Assembly: GCA_002410325.1 (NCBI GenBank)
Contig: DHRK01000022.1
Coordinates: 1-30,343, forward strand
DNA from: Syntrophomonas sp. UBA5314
GTDB taxonomy: Bacteria; Bacillota; Syntrophomonadia; Syntrophomonadales; Syntrophomonadaceae
Direction of reading: 5' to 3'
DNA length: 30,343 bases
Within the stretch, counting starts at the first letter, position 1. Every line of letters begins with the position of its first letter. Shown here piece after piece: positions 22,405 through 30,325 of the stretch. The position numbers and the translations under genes were made by a program. The notes under the pieces were generated by a model, which was given only the letters and a program-made list of their open reading frames with translations, was not told where the DNA came from and searched no databases.

Positions 22405-22755
22405 GACCTGAGTTTTAAAAATGAATAGCGCTGGTGCGCGATTAATTATCCACATTCGCTATTAAAGCCGAAATCTTATATTTCATGTCGCAAAGTGCGC
22501 ATTTCATGTCGCAAAAGCGACTGTTCAGGTACAAGGCGAGGATTGAGGTTAAAAATGCAATAAAATGAAATAAAAGCTATCGGCGATATATTGCCAACCC
22601 TTTCGTAAATTACTCTTCAAATGTTAAATCCGGGCAAAACGGTAAATATATGCCGGGCAGTTGACAAAATATGTCAGCCGCCGCCCGTTAAGGCATTAAA
22701 TCCTGAAGTTATTTACTCTTGGTAGGCTGAGTCGGTGCAGGAGGTGGCGATTTTT
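22405..22755. other. AT-rich gene-free gap before the GGDEF gene
   Basis: About 350 bases without a supportable ORF. It contains a 7-bp inverted repeat AATAGCG/CGCTATT (22424-22463), two copies of a 15-base direct repeat (22480-22515), and a dyad TGACA-AAATA-TGTCA (22662-22676) flanked by CGGGC and GCCCG. TTGACA at 22661 has no matching -10 at normal spacing. No c-di-GMP riboswitch motif was seen. Parts of it may be an insertion-sequence footprint. Confidence 0.6.
22480..22515. repeat. Two 15-base direct repeats at a 21-base period
   Basis: ATTTCATGTCGCAAA occurs at 22480-22494 and again at 22501-22515. The period of 21 bases equals two helix turns, so this could be a tandem protein-binding site. 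IS21-family elements also carry multiple repeats of about 20 bases at their ends, so a solo IS end is an alternative. Confidence 0.7.
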
Positions 22756-24603
22756 GTGAACCGGAGAAGCATTAATAGCGAAACGGGTGCAGGTAGATTT
22801 AGAAACGACTTGAGCCTGGTAATGTCCGAGGAATTGTTTTTTAAAGCTTTCAACTATCTGCCCAACGTGATGACCCTCAGTACCCTGGAAGGGATGTTTA
22901 TAGAGACGAATGCCGCTTTTACTGAGACTTTGGGATACACTCGAGAAGAAGCGATAGGAAGCAATGCACTGGATATTGTCTGGATAGATCCCGGGGAGCG
23001 AGCCAGGTTTTTGGACGTTTTAAATAACGAGGGAAGCATCTATAAAATGGAGGCCCACTTCTGGCATAAAGAAGGCCATGAAGTCATCGCCCTGATTTCC
23101 TCGGTCAAGGTAATGATTGGCGGAAGTGAATACATACTGAGCTCCATTGTAGACATTACCGATCGCATTGATGCCCAGGAGGCCCTGAATCGGTACAGAT
23201 TCTTGTTTGACGAGGTTCAGGACAGCATTATTTTAATCAATATGAAAAGCGGGCGAATCGTTGATGCCAATAACACGGCTTTAAGGACATACGGATACAC
23301 CCGTGATGAAATGCTGAAACTCAACTTTAGCCTGCTGCATGGCATAGATAAAAACAGAAAAAAGCATAATGCCCGGAAAAACTTGAAAGGCTTTCTGTTT
23401 GAGAGTCTTCATCGCCGCAAGGACGGAAGTCCTTTTTATGTAGAGATAAGCTCCAGTACAACGACCGTAAAGAAACATAAATACCTGTTATGGGTTATCA
23501 GAGATATTTCAGAACGCAAACAGGCTGAAGCCTTGAGGTGCAAGGATGCCGAAGAAATTATAAAACATCTGGAAGAGCTGGAGTACATAAGCGAACATGA
23601 CCCTTTAACCGGGCTAAACAACCGGACTTATTTTGAAAAAGTCCTAAACAATCAGGGAGCCAGCCGCATTAACGGAATACTGATGTGTGATATTGATGGG
23701 CTCAAGCTGGTAAACGACTCCATAGGCTACCAGGCTGGAGACGCTCTGCTTATTGCCGCCACTGGTGTGCTGAAAAAATGCTCCGGGGCTAATGATATAC
23801 TGGCCCGGGTAGGAGGCGATGAATTTGCCGTTCTCCTGTCTGACACAGATATGAGCCTACTCAATAAAAGAGCCCGCCAGATTCAGCAAGAGGTTGAGGC
23901 TTACAACACCCGGGATCCGCTGATCCCGCTCAGCATTACCGTGGGGGTGGCTTTCAAAGAAGACCGAACGATCAGTATTTTTGAGCTGATTAAAACAGCT
24001 GACAACAACATGTATCGCCAGAAACTGCTCAGCAGCCAGAGCGCCCGCAGCGCAATCGTCAAAATTCTGATGAAAACCCTGGAGGCAAGGGATTTTGGAA
24101 CCGAGAATCACGCCGTTCGCCTGGTCAAGCTTATGCGCATCTTCGCCCATAAGGCAGGCTTTCCGATCTGGAGGATGGAAGACCTGATGCTCTTTTCGCA
24201 GTTCCACGATATCGGGAAAGTGGGGGTCCCGGATCGTATTTTGTATAAACCCGGCAGTCTGAATCAAGAAGAAAAATTCGAGATGCAGAAACACTGTGAA
24301 ATAGGCTACCGCATCGCTCAGGCGTCTCCCGACCTGGCACCTATTGCGGAGCTTATTTTACGGCACCATGAATGGTGGAATGGGCAGGGCTACCCCCTGG
24401 GACTGCAGGGAAGTGAAATACCCATAGAGTGCCGGATGCTATCCATAGTCGACGCTTACGACGCCATGACCTGCGACCGTCCCTATAGAAAAGCTATGTC
24501 CCATGAATCAGCCGTGGAGGAACTTATGGCCTGCCGAGGATCGCAGTTTGACCCGGAATTGGTCAGGGTGTTTTTGGAGTGTATTTCCGGCCTGGATGAC
24601 TGA
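22756..24603 (+). CDS. PAS-PAS-GGDEF-HD-GYP cyclic-di-GMP enzyme
   Basis: A 615-residue soluble protein with opposing c-di-GMP activities. Two PAS domains come first (about 20-135 and 140-255; GYTREEAIGSNALDIVWIDP, GYTRDEMLKLNFSLLHGID). The diguanylate cyclase domain follows (about 280-430; DPLTGLNNRTYFEKV, intact VGGDEF). An HD-GYP phosphodiesterase domain ends the chain (about 440-600; FHDIGKVGVPDRI, HHEWWNGQGYP, DAYDAMTCDRPYRKAM). Both active sites look intact, while the product-inhibition I-site RxxD reads GAND. GTG 22756 is preferred, 8 bases after AGGAGGTGG. With no transmembrane helices, signals are probably intracellular (redox, ligand). Flagellar genes elsewhere in the window are possible outputs. 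Confidence 0.92.
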   Translation: MNRRSINSETGAGRFRNDLSLVMSEELFFKAFNYLPNVMTLSTLEGMFIETNAAFTETLGYTREEAIGSNALDIVWIDPGERARFLDVLNNEGSIYKMEAHFWHKEGHEVIALISSVKVMIGGSEYILSSIVDITDRIDAQEALNRYRFLFDEVQDSIILINMKSGRIVDANNTALRTYGYTRDEMLKLNFSLLHGIDKNRKKHNARKNLKGFLFESLHRRKDGSPFYVEISSSTTTVKKHKYLLWVIRDISERKQAEALRCKDAEEIIKHLEELEYISEHDPLTGLNNRTYFEKVLNNQGASRINGILMCDIDGLKLVNDSIGYQAGDALLIAATGVLKKCSGANDILARVGGDEFAVLLSDTDMSLLNKRARQIQQEVEAYNTRDPLIPLSITVGVAFKEDRTISIFELIKTADNNMYRQKLLSSQSARSAIVKILMKTLEARDFGTENHAVRLVKLMRIFAHKAGFPIWRMEDLMLFSQFHDIGKVGVPDRILYKPGSLNQEEKFEMQKHCEIGYRIAQASPDLAPIAELILRHHEWWNGQGYPLGLQGSEIPIECRMLSIVDAYDAMTCDRPYRKAMSHESAVEELMACRGSQFDPELVRVFLECISGLDD

Positions 24604-24694
24604 GCCGGGAAAAACCTTGGCTGTGCAGTTAAGGTAGGAGGCATAACCGGTCCGGCAACTCAAAAATGACGGCCTGTTTCCTCCGGAATTTGGA

Positions 24695-24700
24695 TATAAT
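24695..24700 (+). promoter_or_regulatory. Possible -10 box upstream of the DUF4180 gene
   Basis: TATAAT occurs exactly in the sequence TTTGGATATAATCAGGGG, about 75 bases before the start codon. No good -35 is present at 16-18 bases, so the call is tentative. Confidence 0.3.
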
Positions 24701-24774
24701 CAGGGGTAGGGAGCGCCAACGATAGATTTATGGTATGTGGTTGGCAATAAGCTTTCTTGGATTAAGGGGGATGC

Positions 24775-25143
24775 ATGGTGGAAATAACCAGGATAAAAGA
24801 GGATGGCGTAGAAATGGCGGTTGTAAACGGCAGCGAGACGCTCATAAGCGATACTCAGTCAGCCCTGGATTTGATGGCAACAGTAAGATATGAAACGGGT
24901 TGTCACAGGGTGATCTTGAATAAAGAGGCTATTTGTGAGGAGTTTTTCGATTTAAAAACGCGAATAGCCGGCGAGATTTTACAAAAGTTTATCAACTACC
25001 AAATGAAACTGGCTATTGTCGGGGACTTTTCCGGATATTCCAGCAGGAGTCTTAGGGACTTTATCTATGAAAGCAACCAGGGAAAGGATATATTCTTTGT
25101 ATCCAGTGAGCAACAGGCGATTGAGAAGTTAAGCAGAGTATGA
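24775..25143 (+). CDS. DUF4180 family protein
   Basis: A 122-residue soluble protein matching DUF4180 in length and layout: an N-terminal beta region (VEMAVVNGSETLISDTQSAL), the central DLMATVRYETGCHRVILNKE segment, and a C-terminal LAIVGDFSGYSSRSLRDFIY followed by IFFVSSEQQAIEKL. The family has no assigned function; the fold is reminiscent of STAS-like small alpha/beta domains (my inference). AAGGGGG lies just before ATG 24775. It follows the c-di-GMP enzyme by 171 bases on the same strand, with its own possible -10 box, so shared function is unproven. Confidence 0.85.
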   Translation: MVEITRIKEDGVEMAVVNGSETLISDTQSALDLMATVRYETGCHRVILNKEAICEEFFDLKTRIAGEILQKFINYQMKLAIVGDFSGYSSRSLRDFIYESNQGKDIFFVSSEQQAIEKLSRV

Positions 25144-25372
25144 TATATCTGCAAAGCTGCTTCAAAATAAGCCCGCCCATATGAAGCCTGCCAGGTTAAT
25201 TCCTGATACGCTTTTATTGGCGGCGAATCGTCCTGGTATTTTTACGTCTAAATGGCCTGGAAGCAGGCTACCGGGAGAAACGATCGCGTAATTAAGCTTA
25301 ATGGCGGCAGTTGTTTTATGTTTTCGCTGTTCTATCCCCATATCGAGAAAAGGCTTCCCGCCTGATGTAAAC
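25144..25372. other. Gap between the DUF4180 gene and the ileS leader
   Basis: No supportable gene. One minus-strand frame stays open for 88 codons across 25162-25428, but it would start at TTG without a ribosome site inside the ileS promoter/leader and resembles nothing I know. No clear terminator for the DUF4180 gene is visible. Confidence 0.5.
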
Positions 25373-25401
25373 TTGTTTTCATCGGATCCATGTGCTAAAA
25401 T
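25373..25401 (+). promoter_or_regulatory. Promoter of the T-box-ileS operon
   Basis: TTGTTT (25373-25378), a 17-base spacer and TAAAAT (25396-25401), with TGC directly before the -10 (extended -10). The predicted start near 25408 is about 20 bases before the T-box stem I, as expected. Confidence 0.6.
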
Positions 25402-25426
25402 ATACTGTAATTTTTTATATGAAAAC

Positions 25427-25672
25427 AATGATCGGGACAGTAGGCAGGGGGTTTTACAGCTTTAGCGAAACCGGGACGGTGGGAGCCGGTGCTTGATCCC
25501 AGACTGAAGATCACCCGGGAGTATTCTTCCTGAAGCCTGATAAGTAAGTAAGGAAGGACGCGCCTCGCGTTAAAGAGGTATCGAGTGGCACTTGCTTAAA
25601 TGCGGGTGCAAGGTGGGTGGTACCGCGGAAGCATGGCCTTTCGTCCCTGAGGATGAAAGGCTTCTTAATTTT
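25427..25672 (+). promoter_or_regulatory. T-box riboswitch (isoleucine) controlling ileS
   Basis: Stem I is closed by ATCGGG (25431-25436) with CCTGAT (25536-25541). The AGTA of the S-turn lies at 25439-25442, and GAA precedes the specifier codon ATC (25510-25512, Ile). The T-box core GGGTGGTACCGCG spans 25615-25627; its TGGT (25618-25621) pairs with the ACCA end of uncharged tRNA-Ile. The terminator stem follows. Uncharged tRNA-Ile stabilises the antiterminator and turns on ileS. All expected parts are present and the specifier agrees with the downstream gene. Confidence 0.95.
25636..25672 (+). terminator. T-box intrinsic terminator
   Basis: GCCTTTCGTCC (25636-25646) pairs with GGATGAAAGGC (25651-25661) with one wobble around CTGA, followed by TTCTTAATTTT. 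It is the OFF-state hairpin of the ileS T-box. Confidence 0.9.
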
Positions 25673-25725
25673 ATAAGGCAGCCTTAATACCAAAGACCAA
25701 ATTATATAAACGAGGTGAGGATATA

Positions 25726-28515
25726 ATGGCAAAGGGCAAATATGACGGAACCTTAAACCTGCCGCAGACGGAGTTCCCCATGCGCGCCAATCTGGCTAAG
25801 AGGGAACCTGATATTTTAAAATTTTGGGAAAAGATAGACCTTTATCATAAGGTACAGGAACACAATCAAGGCAGACCCAAGTTTATTCTTCATGACGGAC
25901 CTCCGTATGCCAACGGCGATATCCACATGGGGCACACTCTTAACAAGGTGCTGAAAGATATTATAGTGAAGTACAAATCCATGGCTGGATTCGATTCTCC
26001 CTACGTACCCGGATGGGACACCCATGGACTGCCCATTGAACAGCAGGCTATCAAGGCCCTGGGGTTGGACCGCCACCGCACCGACGTGGTTGAATTTCGC
26101 AAACACTGCCAGCAGTATGCATTGAAATACGTTGATATCCAACGCGAAGAGTTCAAGCGCCTTGGGGTCAGGGGTGATTGGGAGAATCCTTACCTTACCC
26201 TTAACCCGGTTTTTGAATCAATTCAGGTTAAAGTCTTCGGAGAAATGGCCAACAAGGGCTACATATACAAAGGCCTCAAGCCGGTTTACTGGTGCGGCGA
26301 TTGTGAAACCGCCCTGGCCGAGGCGGAAGTTGAATACGGCGACAAAACTTCGCCTTCAATTTATGTCAAGTTTCCGGTTAAAAACGGCCGGGGCGTCCTT
26401 CCCCATGACGCCTTTGTGGTCATCTGGACCACTACTCCCTGGACCCTGCCAGCCAATACCGGTATTTCACTACACCCGGAATTTGAATATGTTCTGGTTG
26501 AAGCAGCGGGTGAAAAGTATCTGCTGGCCAAGGGCCTTCTAGAGCAGGTAGCGACCGAACTGGGATGGGATTCATATTCGATCGTGGCCGAGTATAAAGG
26601 GGAGGACTTGGAGAGAGTAGTTTGCGCTCATCCCTTTTTTGAACGGGATTCTCTAGTAATTCTGGGAGAGCACGTCACCCTGGATGCCGGTACCGGAGCA
26701 GTTCATACCGCTCCCGGACATGGCGAGGAAGACTTCTATGTGGGAAAGATTTACGGTCTGGAGGTCATTTCCCCGGTTGATGATCAGGGCTGTTTTACCG
26801 AAGAAGCCGGGCAGTTCAAAGGCTTGTACGTGCATAAAGCCAACCAGGCGGTAATAGAAGAATTGCAGAAACGCTCCATGCTGTTAAAGGTTTCGACTAT
26901 AGAGCATCAATATCCCCACTGTTGGCGTTGTAAGAATCCCATTATCTACCGGGCTACCGAACAGTGGTTTGCCAGTATTGACGGCTTCCGCCAGATGGCT
27001 CTAAAAGCGATCGATGATGTCAGGTGGATCCCGACCTGGGGAAGGGAACGCATCTACAACATGGTGCGCGACCGGGGTGATTGGTGTATTTCCCGCCAGC
27101 GCACCTGGGGAGTTCCGATTCCCATCTTTTATTGTAATAACTGCGGCGAGGCGGTAATCACACCGCAGACTATTGAAAGAATAAGCCAGCTCTTTGCCGA
27201 GCACGGTTCTGATATCTGGTTCAAGGAGGAGGCCGGGAAGCTTCTGCCGGAAGGCTTTAAATGTTCCTCCTGCAACTCCCAGGACTTCAAAAAGGAAACC
27301 GATATTATGGATGTTTGGTTTGACTCAGGGTCCAGCCATATGGCGGTTCTTGAAACGTACCCGGATTTACGGTGGCCGGCTGACATGTATTTGGAAGGCA
27401 GCGACCAGCACCGGGGATGGTTTAATTCGTCCCTTTCCACGGCCGTTGCTGTACGCGGCGTTGCTCCTTACCGGCAAGTCTTGACGCACGGGTTTTTAGT
27501 TGATGAGCAGGGGCGTAAAATGTCCAAGTCAGAGGGCAATGTTATTGATCCTCTGATAATGATAAAAGAAATGGGTGCGGACATCCTGCGTCTGTGGGTG
27601 TCTTCTGCGGATTACCGCAACGATGTATCGGTTTCCAATAACATTATTCGCCAGTGTGCAGAAGCCTATCGCAAAATACGCAATACCTGCCGGTTCATCA
27701 TAAGCAACCTTTATGATTTCGACCCTGATACCAACCAAGTGGACTACGCCGACATGGAGGATCTGGATCGTTGGGCGTTGCTGAAACTCGACAAATTGGT
27801 GCGCCGGGTTACGGCGGCCTATGAGGACTACGAGTTTCACGTTGTTTTCCATTCCATTCACAATTTCTGTACGGTTGATATGAGCAATATCTATCTTGAT
27901 ATTCTTAAGGATAAACTCTATTGTTCTCTACCCGAATCGCGGGAGAGAAGGGCGACTCAGACTGTGTTCCACAAAATTATCAATGCCCTGGTGGTAATGC
28001 TCACGCCCATATTGGCCTTTACCACCGAGGAGATCTGGACGCACCTGCGCCGGCCTGGCCAGGTGGAAAGCGTTCAGATGTTGGATTGGCCAGCAGCCAA
28101 CGACGCCTATCAGGATGAAGCCCTGGAAAAACGGATGGACCGTCTGCTGCAGGCCCGGGAAGTAGTGACCAAAGCACTGGAGGAAGCACGGGTCCGCAAG
28201 ATTATTGGCCATTCCCTCGGCGCCAGGGTTACTTTATATGCTGATTCCGGCTGGAACGGGATATTGCCTGAAGCGGAAGAACTGGCCAGAATGTTTATAG
28301 TCTCCCGGGTTGAGGTTGAGACTTCCGATCAGAAGCCGGCCAGCGCTCTGGCCCTGGAAGAAGTTCCGGGTCTGTGGGTGGCGGTTCAAGCGGCCGAAGG
28401 CGGCAAATGCGAGCGCTGCTGGGTAATAGAAACTACGGTGGGTAGTGACGAACAGCATCCCTGCCTCTGCCAGCGCTGTGCCGGGGTGGTAAAAGAACTG
28501 CCGGCTCAACAATAA
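25726..28515 (+). CDS. ileS: Isoleucyl-tRNA synthetase
   Basis: A 929-residue class I synthetase, a normal length for the bacterial type. The HIGH box is HMGH (67-70) in PPYANGDIHMGH, followed by YVPGWDTHGLPIE. The CP1 editing domain has VIWTTTPWTLPANTGI and GTGAVHTAPGHGEEDF. The adenylate-binding region includes DVWFDSGSSH, and the KMSKS loop is at 598-602. The C-terminal zinc finger has CERC (895-898) and the CLCQRC pair near 912-917. CGAGGTGAGG precedes the ATG. Expression is set by the Ile T-box upstream. In Bacillus ileS also follows divIVA; here accessory genes intervene. The ACT-domain gene starts 18 bases after its stop. Confidence 0.98.
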   Translation: MAKGKYDGTLNLPQTEFPMRANLAKREPDILKFWEKIDLYHKVQEHNQGRPKFILHDGPPYANGDIHMGHTLNKVLKDIIVKYKSMAGFDSPYVPGWDTHGLPIEQQAIKALGLDRHRTDVVEFRKHCQQYALKYVDIQREEFKRLGVRGDWENPYLTLNPVFESIQVKVFGEMANKGYIYKGLKPVYWCGDCETALAEAEVEYGDKTSPSIYVKFPVKNGRGVLPHDAFVVIWTTTPWTLPANTGISLHPEFEYVLVEAAGEKYLLAKGLLEQVATELGWDSYSIVAEYKGEDLERVVCAHPFFERDSLVILGEHVTLDAGTGAVHTAPGHGEEDFYVGKIYGLEVISPVDDQGCFTEEAGQFKGLYVHKANQAVIEELQKRSMLLKVSTIEHQYPHCWRCKNPIIYRATEQWFASIDGFRQMALKAIDDVRWIPTWGRERIYNMVRDRGDWCISRQRTWGVPIPIFYCNNCGEAVITPQTIERISQLFAEHGSDIWFKEEAGKLLPEGFKCSSCNSQDFKKETDIMDVWFDSGSSHMAVLETYPDLRWPADMYLEGSDQHRGWFNSSLSTAVAVRGVAPYRQVLTHGFLVDEQGRKMSKSEGNVIDPLIMIKEMGADILRLWVSSADYRNDVSVSNNIIRQCAEAYRKIRNTCRFIISNLYDFDPDTNQVDYADMEDLDRWALLKLDKLVRRVTAAYEDYEFHVVFHSIHNFCTVDMSNIYLDILKDKLYCSLPESRERRATQTVFHKIINALVVMLTPILAFTTEEIWTHLRRPGQVESVQMLDWPAANDAYQDEALEKRMDRLLQAREVVTKALEEARVRKIIGHSLGARVTLYADSGWNGILPEAEELARMFIVSRVEVETSDQKPASALALEEVPGLWVAVQAAEGGKCERCWVIETTVGSDEQHPCLCQRCAGVVKELPAQQ

Positions 28516-28533
28516 AAGGTAGGAGGGGTGTTC

Positions 28534-28815
28534 ATGGAGGAAGGCACGCGTTTAATCATAACCGTGGTCGGATACGACCGGGTGGGTATAATTGCTGGAA
28601 TAGCCAATATCCTGGCTGATGCCAACGTGAATATACTCGATATCAGCCAGACTATCCTGCAGGGGTTTTTCACCATGGCCACGGTGGTCGACGCCAGCGC
28701 ATCGAAAGTAGAGCTGCTCGAATTGACCCGGCGCTTGAAAGAAAAGGGCCGGGAGCTGGGTCTGGAAGTTAACGTCCAGCATGAGGATATTTTTAAATTT
28801 ATGCACCGGATTTAG
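28534..28815 (+). CDS. ACT-domain protein (UPF0237)
   Basis: A 93-residue single-ACT-domain protein: LIITVVGYDRVGIIAGIANI, then LADANVNILDISQTILQGFF and MATVVDASASKVELLELTRR. ACT domains bind amino acids or similar small ligands at dimer interfaces. Members of this family are found next to UPF0210 genes in many Firmicutes (for example the Streptococcus pneumoniae pair SP0238-SP0239), and that pairing is repeated here. AGGAGGGG lies directly before ATG 28534; an in-frame GTG at 28528 is inside the ribosome site. It is 18 bases after ileS with no terminator between, so it is probably on the T-box-controlled transcript. Confidence 0.92.
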   Translation: MEEGTRLIITVVGYDRVGIIAGIANILADANVNILDISQTILQGFFTMATVVDASASKVELLELTRRLKEKGRELGLEVNVQHEDIFKFMHRI

Positions 28816-28886
28816 ACGGGACGCCGGGAACAGGCTTCAAGCCGGCTGGCGGCGCGCCGTACAGACTACCACCGATATGCAGGAGG

Positions 28887-28917
28887 GCCCGACCGATCGG
28901 CTGGGCTTTCCCTTTTA
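28887..28917 (+). terminator. Possible attenuating hairpin between the ACT and UPF0210 genes
   Basis: GCCC-GA-CCG (28887-28895) pairs with CGG-CT-GGGC (28898-28906) with two internal mismatches, followed by TTTCCCTTTT. The stem is imperfect and the T tract interrupted, so partial termination at most. Confidence 0.3.
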
Positions 28918-28957
28918 ATCGGCGGCTGGGGAGGATTTTTACCAGGAGGGGTTAAAC

Positions 28958-30325
28958 ATGCCGTTTAACATTAATAAGGAAGAAATACTTGAAACGGTGC
29001 GTATGGTGCAGGCCGAAAACCTTGACATCCGGACTATAACCATGGGCATAAACATTCAGGATTGCCGGGGAGTAAGCCCCGAGGACACCGCCCGCCGGAT
29101 CTATGAGAAGATCTGCCGGCAGGCCTGCCGCCTGGTGGCTACCGGCGAGGCTATCGAACGGGAGTATGGAATTCCTATTATAAACAAGCGGATATCGGTG
29201 ACCCCGATAGCCATGGTGGCTGATGGATTAAACCGGGAAGCCATGGTGGGGATCGGTGTGAGCCTGGATAAGGCCGCAGCAGAAGTCGGAGTGAATTTCC
29301 TGGGCGGGTTTTCCGCCCTGGTACACAAAGGATTCACCCGGGGAGATGAGGCCCTTTTGGAAGCGATCCCTGAAACCCTGGCCCGCACCCGGAGGGTTTG
29401 TTCATCGGTCAATGTAGGTACGACGAAATCGGGTATTAACATGGACGCAGTTTTTCTGCTGGGAGAGATCATCAAAGAAACGGCTGGACTGACCAGAGAG
29501 GAAGACGGGATAGGCTGTGCTAAACTGGTGGTCTTTTGCAACGCGGCCGAGGATAATCCCTTTATGGCCGGGGCTTTTCATGGACCGGGGGAACCGGAAG
29601 CTACCCTCAACATCGGCATATCGGGGCCGGGAGTAGTTCTAAACGCAGTACGCAAGTATCCTGAAGCTGATTTTGGCGAACTGGCCAATATCATTAAAAA
29701 CACGGCCTTTAAAATAACCCGCATGGGGGAATTGGTAGGCCGGGTCGCTTCCCGCCGGCTGGGAGTCCCCTTTGGCATCGTCGACCTTTCCCTGGCTCCG
29801 ACTCCGGCCATAGGGGACAGCGTGGCCGATATATTACAGTCCATGGGTTTGGAACAGGTCGGCGCCCACGGCAGCACCGCCGCCCTGGCCATGTTAAACG
29901 ATGCGGTTAAAAAAGGCGGAGCCATGGCGTCCTCCTACGTGGGAGGCCTTTCCGGTGCCTTTATTCCGGTAAGCGAAGATGCGGGGATGATAGAAGCTGT
30001 GGTTAACGGTTCCTTAAGTATTGAAAAATTAGAGGCTATGACCTGTGTATGCTCGGTAGGGCTGGACATGATAGCCATTCCCGGGGACACTCCGGCCTAT
30101 ACCATATCGGCGATTATAGCCGACGAAGCGGCCATTGGCATGATAAACCGCAAGACTACGGCGGTACGGGTTATTCCCGCTCCTGGCAAAAACGAAGGGG
30201 ATTGGGTTGAGTATGGCGGTCTGCTGGGCCGGGCTCCGGTTATGCGGGTCAGCCATCTTTCGTCGGCCGGATTCATCAATCGCAAGGGAAGGATTCCGGC
30301 GCCTATCCACTCTTTGAATAACTAG
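28958..30325 (+). CDS. UPF0210 (DUF711, PFL-like) family protein
   Basis: A 455-residue soluble protein matching UPF0210/DUF711 in length and sequence: ETVRMVQAENLDIRTITMGI near the N-terminus, VGVNFLGGFSALVHKGFTRG, FCNAAEDNPFMAGAFHGPGE, GISGPGVVLNAVRKYPE, FGIVDLSLAPTPAIGDSVAD and AIPGDTPAYTISAIIADEAA. Structures of relatives show a pyruvate-formate-lyase-like barrel fold without the glycyl-radical motif; no reaction is known. Its constant partner is the ACT-domain protein just upstream, suggesting ligand-controlled activity (inference). CAGGAGGGG precedes the ATG. Its TAG stop codon is also the first three bases of a copy of the 63-bp palindromic repeat. Confidence 0.93.
   Translation: MPFNINKEEILETVRMVQAENLDIRTITMGINIQDCRGVSPEDTARRIYEKICRQACRLVATGEAIEREYGIPIINKRISVTPIAMVADGLNREAMVGIGVSLDKAAAEVGVNFLGGFSALVHKGFTRGDEALLEAIPETLARTRRVCSSVNVGTTKSGINMDAVFLLGEIIKETAGLTREEDGIGCAKLVVFCNAAEDNPFMAGAFHGPGEPEATLNIGISGPGVVLNAVRKYPEADFGELANIIKNTAFKITRMGELVGRVASRRLGVPFGIVDLSLAPTPAIGDSVADILQSMGLEQVGAHGSTAALAMLNDAVKKGGAMASSYVGGLSGAFIPVSEDAGMIEAVVNGSLSIEKLEAMTCVCSVGLDMIAIPGDTPAYTISAIIADEAAIGMINRKTTAVRVIPAPGKNEGDWVEYGGLLGRAPVMRVSHLSSAGFINRKGRIPAPIHSLNN

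Noticed and set aside
22521..22755. c-di-GMP riboswitch upstream of the GGDEF/HD-GYP gene
   Set aside because: None of the GEMM-type conserved segments could be found.
24694..24723. 19-codon ORF between the GGDEF gene and DUF4180 gene
   Set aside because: Its ATG (24666) is about 20 bases from the nearest AGGAGG site, too far for initiation, and the peptide looks random.
25162..25428. 88-codon minus-strand frame in the gap before ileS
   Set aside because: It would start at TTG without a ribosome site and overlaps the ileS promoter and T-box start; no family recognised. A decayed gene cannot be excluded.
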